NCBI GenBank assembly: GCA_963837445.1
Contig: CAWINK010000020.1
Location: 186,001 to 250,000, forward strand
Length of the DNA: 64,000 nt
Direction of reading: 5' to 3'
Origin: JACVRW01 sp963837445
Lineage (GTDB): Bacteria > Actinomycetota > Thermoleophilia > Solirubrobacterales > Thermoleophilaceae
Part shown: one piece after another, positions 60,213 through 64,000 of the stretch
Position numbering within the stretch: the first letter of the stretch is position 1
Layout of the letters: each line of letters starts with the position of its first letter
Notes under the pieces: generated by a model
Seen by the model: the letters and a program-made list of their open reading frames with translations, nothing else
Told to the model about the DNA's origin: nothing
The model's database searches: none
Made by a program: the position numbers and the translations under genes

Positions 60213-61045
60213 TCCTGCTCACGGGTGCCACCGGGACCGTGGGATCGGCTCTGCTGCGCCGGCTCACGGCGGAGGGCCAGCCCGTGCGTGCCCTCGTGCG
60301 CGATCCGCGCCGGCTGGGCGACCAGCGCGTGCGCGTGCAGATAGCCCTCGGCGAGCTGGCGGACCCGCCCTCGTTTCGCAACGCCCTCCGCGGCGTCCAC
60401 ACGGTCGTGCACATGGCGGCGTCGATCCGCGACCAGCCCCGCGCGTCGATCGAGGAGCTGAACGCGCTCGCCACCCTGCGGCTGGTGCGGGCCGCCGAAC
60501 GCGCGGGAGCGGAGCGCTTCCTGTTCTTCACAGCGATGAGCGCCAGCCACCACTCGCGCACGCGCTTCTTTCGCGCGAAGGCGCTGGCTCAGGAGGCGGT
60601 GGAGGCCTCACGACTCGACACCACGATCTTCGCGCCCTCGATCGTCTATGCGCCGGGCGACCCGTGGCTGACGCTGCTCGACCGGCTCTCGCGCCTGCCT
60701 GCGGTGCCGGTGTCCGGCTCCGGCAGGGCGGTCTACGAGCCGATCTGGGCAGAGGACGTGGCGGGTGCGGTGATGGGCGCGCTCTCGAACGGCGCGTCCG
60801 GGGGCTACGACCTGGCCGGTCCCGAGATCCTGTCCTACGACGACATCGTGCGGACCACGCTGCGGGCCAGCGGGCGTAGGCGGCGCCTGCTGCACGTGCC
60901 GCTGCCGGTCGTGCGGGCGTCGCTCAGAGGGCTCCGCCGGGTGGGCGGACCGAAGGTCTTCGCCACGTGGGAGGAGGCGGAGCTGATGGAGGAGCCGATG
61001 GTGTCAGAACGAGGAACGGCGGACATCGAGAAGAGCTGGGAGTGA
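60209..61045 (+). CDS. NAD(P)-binding NmrA/SDR-like protein
   Basis: A 278-residue atypical short-chain dehydrogenase fold. Seen: VILLTGATGTVGSALLRRL with the Rossmann glycines, RALVRDPRRLG, VVHMAASIRDQPRAS, RFLFFTAMSASHHSRTRF, then a C-terminal variable part. The YxxxK catalytic pair is not obvious, so it may bind a dinucleotide without catalysis, or act as a complex-assembly factor like some NDUFA9/NmrA relatives. It is coupled to the methyltransferase by a 4-bp overlap. Confidence 0.83.
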   Translation: MILLTGATGTVGSALLRRLTAEGQPVRALVRDPRRLGDQRVRVQIALGELADPPSFRNALRGVHTVVHMAASIRDQPRASIEELNALATLRLVRAAERAGAERFLFFTAMSASHHSRTRFFRAKALAQEAVEASRLDTTIFAPSIVYAPGDPWLTLLDRLSRLPAVPVSGSGRAVYEPIWAEDVAGAVMGALSNGASGGYDLAGPEILSYDDIVRTTLRASGRRRRLLHVPLPVVRASLRGLRRVGGPKVFATWEEAELMEEPMVSERGTADIEKSWE

Positions 61046-61097
61046 CGCCGCTCTCGATGCCCGCCGTGCTCGGCTCGTAGCTACAGAAGGACAGCGC

Positions 61098-61150
61098 CCG
61101 GCCAGGTGCCGCCGGGGGGACCGGGGGGCGTGAGCCCCCCGGCTGCCATC
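61098..61150 (-). repeat. Palindromic intergenic repeat, copy A (after groEL)
   Basis: This 53-bp stretch starts 8 bp past the groEL stop on the minus strand and matches 63176-63224 over nearly its full length: a GATGCCAGCC-like edge, a GC hairpin with a 4-nt GNRA-type loop, a C/G run and a CCTGGCCGG edge. Confidence 0.7.
61121..61142 (-). terminator. Hairpin terminator of groESL
   Basis: CCGGGGGGC and GCCCCCCGG form a perfect 9-bp stem with a tetraloop (GTGA on the plus strand), 17 bp past the groEL stop. It forms the core of repeat copy A. Confidence 0.75.
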
Positions 61151-61158
61151 AATCCGTC

Positions 61159-62790
<1,632 letters not shown>

Positions 62791-62802
62791 TTGCGTGTCC
62801 TC

Positions 62803-63096
62803 CTAGCCCGCGACCTTGGCGAGCACGTCGGACTCCCGAAGAACCAGGAGATCCTCACCCTCGACCTCGACCTCGGTGCCGCCGTACTTCGAATACAGGA
62901 CCTCGTCGCCCTCGGCGACGTCGAGCGGGATGCGCTTGTCGCCATCCTCGTCCCACTTACCCTCACCGACCGCGAGGACCTTGCCGCGCTGCGGCTTCTC
63001 CTTGGCGGTGTCGGGGAGGACGATGCCGCTCGCGGTGGTCTCCTCCTCCTCGAGCGCCTTCACGATCAGGCGATCCCCTAGAGGCTTGAGATTCAT
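62803..63096 (-). CDS. groS: Co-chaperonin GroES (Hsp10)
   Basis: The 97-residue lid of the GroEL chamber. Seen: LKPLGDRLIVKALEEEETTA, the mobile loop SGIVLPDTAKEKPQRG, VLAVGEGKWDEDGDKRIPLD and the C-terminal VLYSKYGGTEVEVEGEDLLV. The start is ATG 63096 with GGAGGT 8 nt upstream. The CIRCE operator lies about 33 bp upstream, so HrcA repression relieved by heat is expected. Confidence 0.98.
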   Translation of the reverse strand: MNLKPLGDRLIVKALEEEETTASGIVLPDTAKEKPQRGKVLAVGEGKWDEDGDKRIPLDVAEGDEVLYSKYGGTEVEVEGEDLLVLRESDVLAKVAG

Positions 63097-63128
63097 GCGT
63101 GTTACCTCCGTAGACAGGTTCTTGAGGC

Positions 63129-63153
63129 TGGCACTCTAGCAGTGAGAGTGCCA
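63129..63153 (-). promoter_or_regulatory. CIRCE operator (HrcA site) of groESL
   Basis: TGGCACTC-N9-GAGTGCCA is a perfect 8-bp inverted repeat with the canonical 9-nt spacer, upstream of groES. It differs from the textbook TTAGCACTC only at the outer edge. Confidence 0.93.
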
Positions 63154-63175
63154 AAAGGAACCGGCCTTTCCGCGG

Positions 63176-63224
63176 CCGGCCAGGCTTCGCGGGGGTCCGG
63201 GGGCGCGAGCCCCCGGCTGGCATC
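63176..63224 (-). repeat. Palindromic intergenic repeat, copy B (after the ASCH gene)
   Basis: This 49-bp counterpart of 61098-61150 directly abuts the ASCH stop codon. Both copies are in the same orientation relative to the gene they follow. Confidence 0.7.
63197..63216 (-). terminator. Hairpin terminator of the ASCH gene
   Basis: CCGGGGGC and GCCCCCGG form a perfect 8-bp stem with a GCGA tetraloop, 7 bp past the stop at 63224. It insulates groES from the upstream genes. Confidence 0.75.
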
Positions 63225-63622
63225 TAGTTTTGGGCGGGCGCGTCCCGGCGCATGCGCTCCTGGATCTCCGACGGGCGGTCTGAGATCTGGGAGAAGCGCA
63301 CCACGGTCACGATGTCGTCCGTCTCGACCTTGCGGCCGTAGATCTGCTCCAGGAAGTGGACCATCTCGTCGAGCCGGCGGAACTCCGGGTTGTCGTGCTC
63401 GATGTCCCGCGGCGAGAGGTCCTGGACTCGCTTGACCTCGACGCTGTCGATCACCGCGTCGAAGATCTTCTGGCGCGGCGAGTGCTGGAAGCCGACCGTG
63501 ATCATCACGACCTCGCCCTTGCGGTACTTCTTGCCCTTGTCGCCGAGGCGAATCGTGGCGGTCTTGCGCCCACGCTTCAGCTGGTCCACGAAGACGGGCG
63601 AGTAGAAGTTGAGGACGAACAC
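63224..63622 (-). CDS. ASCH-domain (PUA-like) protein
   Basis: A 132-residue protein with a probable ASCH RNA-binding fold: NFYSPVFVDQLKRGRKTATIR, then GDKGKKYRKGEVVMITVG, AVIDSVEVKRVQDLSPRDI and a C-terminal helical end. ASCH domains bind RNA or modified nucleosides, and some are N4-acetylcytidine hydrolases; the exact role here is unknown. The start is GTG 63622. It lies 10 bp downstream of the NUDIX gene's stop, probably as one transcript. Confidence 0.75.
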   Translation of the reverse strand: MFVLNFYSPVFVDQLKRGRKTATIRLGDKGKKYRKGEVVMITVGFQHSPRQKIFDAVIDSVEVKRVQDLSPRDIEHDNPEFRRLDEMVHFLEQIYGRKVETDDIVTVVRFSQISDRPSEIQERMRRDAPAQN

Positions 63623-63632
63623 GCCGGGCAGC

Positions 63633-64000
63633 CTACTTGCCTTTCGCGAGTCGCGAAAGCGCGGTCTTCGCCATCTCCTTCTCGCCTCGGTAGGCCAGCC
63701 TCGCGGGTGCCTCCTCGAGCGGTATCCAGAGCGCCTCCTCGACCTCGTGGTCGTGGTCCTCGAGCCGCCCCGAGCGGTAGCGGAAGAGGAAGAAGCTCAC
63801 GATCTTCAGCACGCGGTCGCCGTCACGGACGTACCAGTAGCGGATGTCTCCGAGCTTCTCGACGGGCGCGGCCTCGAGCCCCGTCTCCTCGCGCACCTCG
63901 CGCAGGGCGGCCTCCTGCGCGGACTCGCCCTGCTCGGGGTGGCCCTTCGGCAGGGCGAGGATCCGGTCGCGCACGCGCACCACCGCCACGAACGGGCGGC
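63633..64000 (-). CDS. NUDIX hydrolase, cut by the window edge
   Basis: The C-terminal 122 codons of a NUDIX pyrophosphohydrolase; the frame stays open to the window end, so the N-terminus is missing. The Nudix box is complete: GHPEQGESAQEAALREVREE followed by TGLE, matching G-x5-E-x7-REUxEExGU. The sequence PFVAVVRVRDRILALPKGH precedes it, with LPKGH typical of Ap4A- or diadenosine-polyphosphate-type and MutT-like members. GTG 63989 is an internal candidate start but would cut the first beta strand. Substrate unknown. Confidence 0.88.
   Translation of the reverse strand, partial: RPFVAVVRVRDRILALPKGHPEQGESAQEAALREVREETGLEAAPVEKLGDIRYWYVRDGDRVLKIVSFFLFRYRSGRLEDHDHEVEEALWIPLEEAPARLAYRGEKEMAKTALSRLAKGK

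Overview
The window is chromosomal DNA from a GC-rich (roughly 70%), high-density actinobacterium, most likely of the class Thermoleophilia (Solirubrobacterales or a close relative). This is an inference from gene content: an actinobacterial-type Mrp without a CPxC pair, DUF6458, DUF2342/F420-associated and Ddn-like proteins, exported Ala/Arg-rich proteins, Ku/LigD end joining, a c-di-AMP riboswitch, and many leaderless TANNNT-N6/7-start promoters. There are about 60 protein genes, no tRNA or rRNA, no CRISPR and no recognisable mobile element. No stretch longer than 300 bp lacks a gene; the longest gap (26411-26649) holds the riboswitch.

Layout. 0-5 kb: a minus-strand siroheme/molybdenum-cofactor operon (met8-like, moaC, mog), an exported repeat protein, a Ddn-like oxidoreductase and a membrane-fused sulfite-oxidase-like enzyme. 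5-13 kb: a frameshifted aldehyde dehydrogenase, rarA, an alpha/beta hydrolase, DUF1385, a nicotinate phosphoribosyltransferase-like enzyme and an FtsH protease with an unusual outer domain. 12.5-15 kb: cupin, methylmalonyl-CoA epimerase, a small protein, PAP2 phosphatase and YchF. 15-26.5 kb: SpoIID/LytB protein, pseudo-hydrolase/cyclase fusion, a TPP decarboxylase plus succinate-semialdehyde dehydrogenase operon, M23 peptidase, fumarase, MerR and MarR regulators, and a CAP protein behind a c-di-AMP riboswitch. 26.6-34.4 kb: ileS, membrane protein, thioredoxin, polyprenol-phosphate mannosyltransferase, PolX and a frameshifted trehalose-phosphatase.

34.4-44.2 kb: a TauE/SafE permease split in two, a STAS protein, a stress-type sigma factor and a housekeeping-type sigma factor, an amidohydrolase, a 1130-residue PAS/coiled-coil/PAS protein with 25 exact 14-residue units, YhaM, PAC2 and DUF6458. 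44.2-55.9 kb: a UvrD-like helicase-nuclease with eroded motifs, an IMPase, a lower-GC HNH endonuclease, topoisomerase IB, a second CAP protein, a HAD hydrolase, a three-gene end-joining cluster (PE-ligase, Ku, POL) and an F420-associated metalloprotease. 55.9-64 kb: a very basic, strongly driven protein followed by three hairpins, Mrp, a 7Fe ferredoxin, a diguanylate cyclase, a methyltransferase and NAD-binding pair, groESL with CIRCE, an ASCH protein and a NUDIX gene cut by the window edge.

The genes mostly serve housekeeping, cell-wall, signalling and DNA-repair roles. The least explained items are the PAS/14-residue-repeat protein, the basic protein with its elaborate promoter and terminator, the proposed 2-oxoglutarate decarboxylase shunt, the repeated palindrome around groESL and the paired overlapping divergent promoters. 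Three genes carry indel signatures (5.5, 7.7 and 34.1 kb), so consensus errors are possible and single-gene breaks should be read with care.
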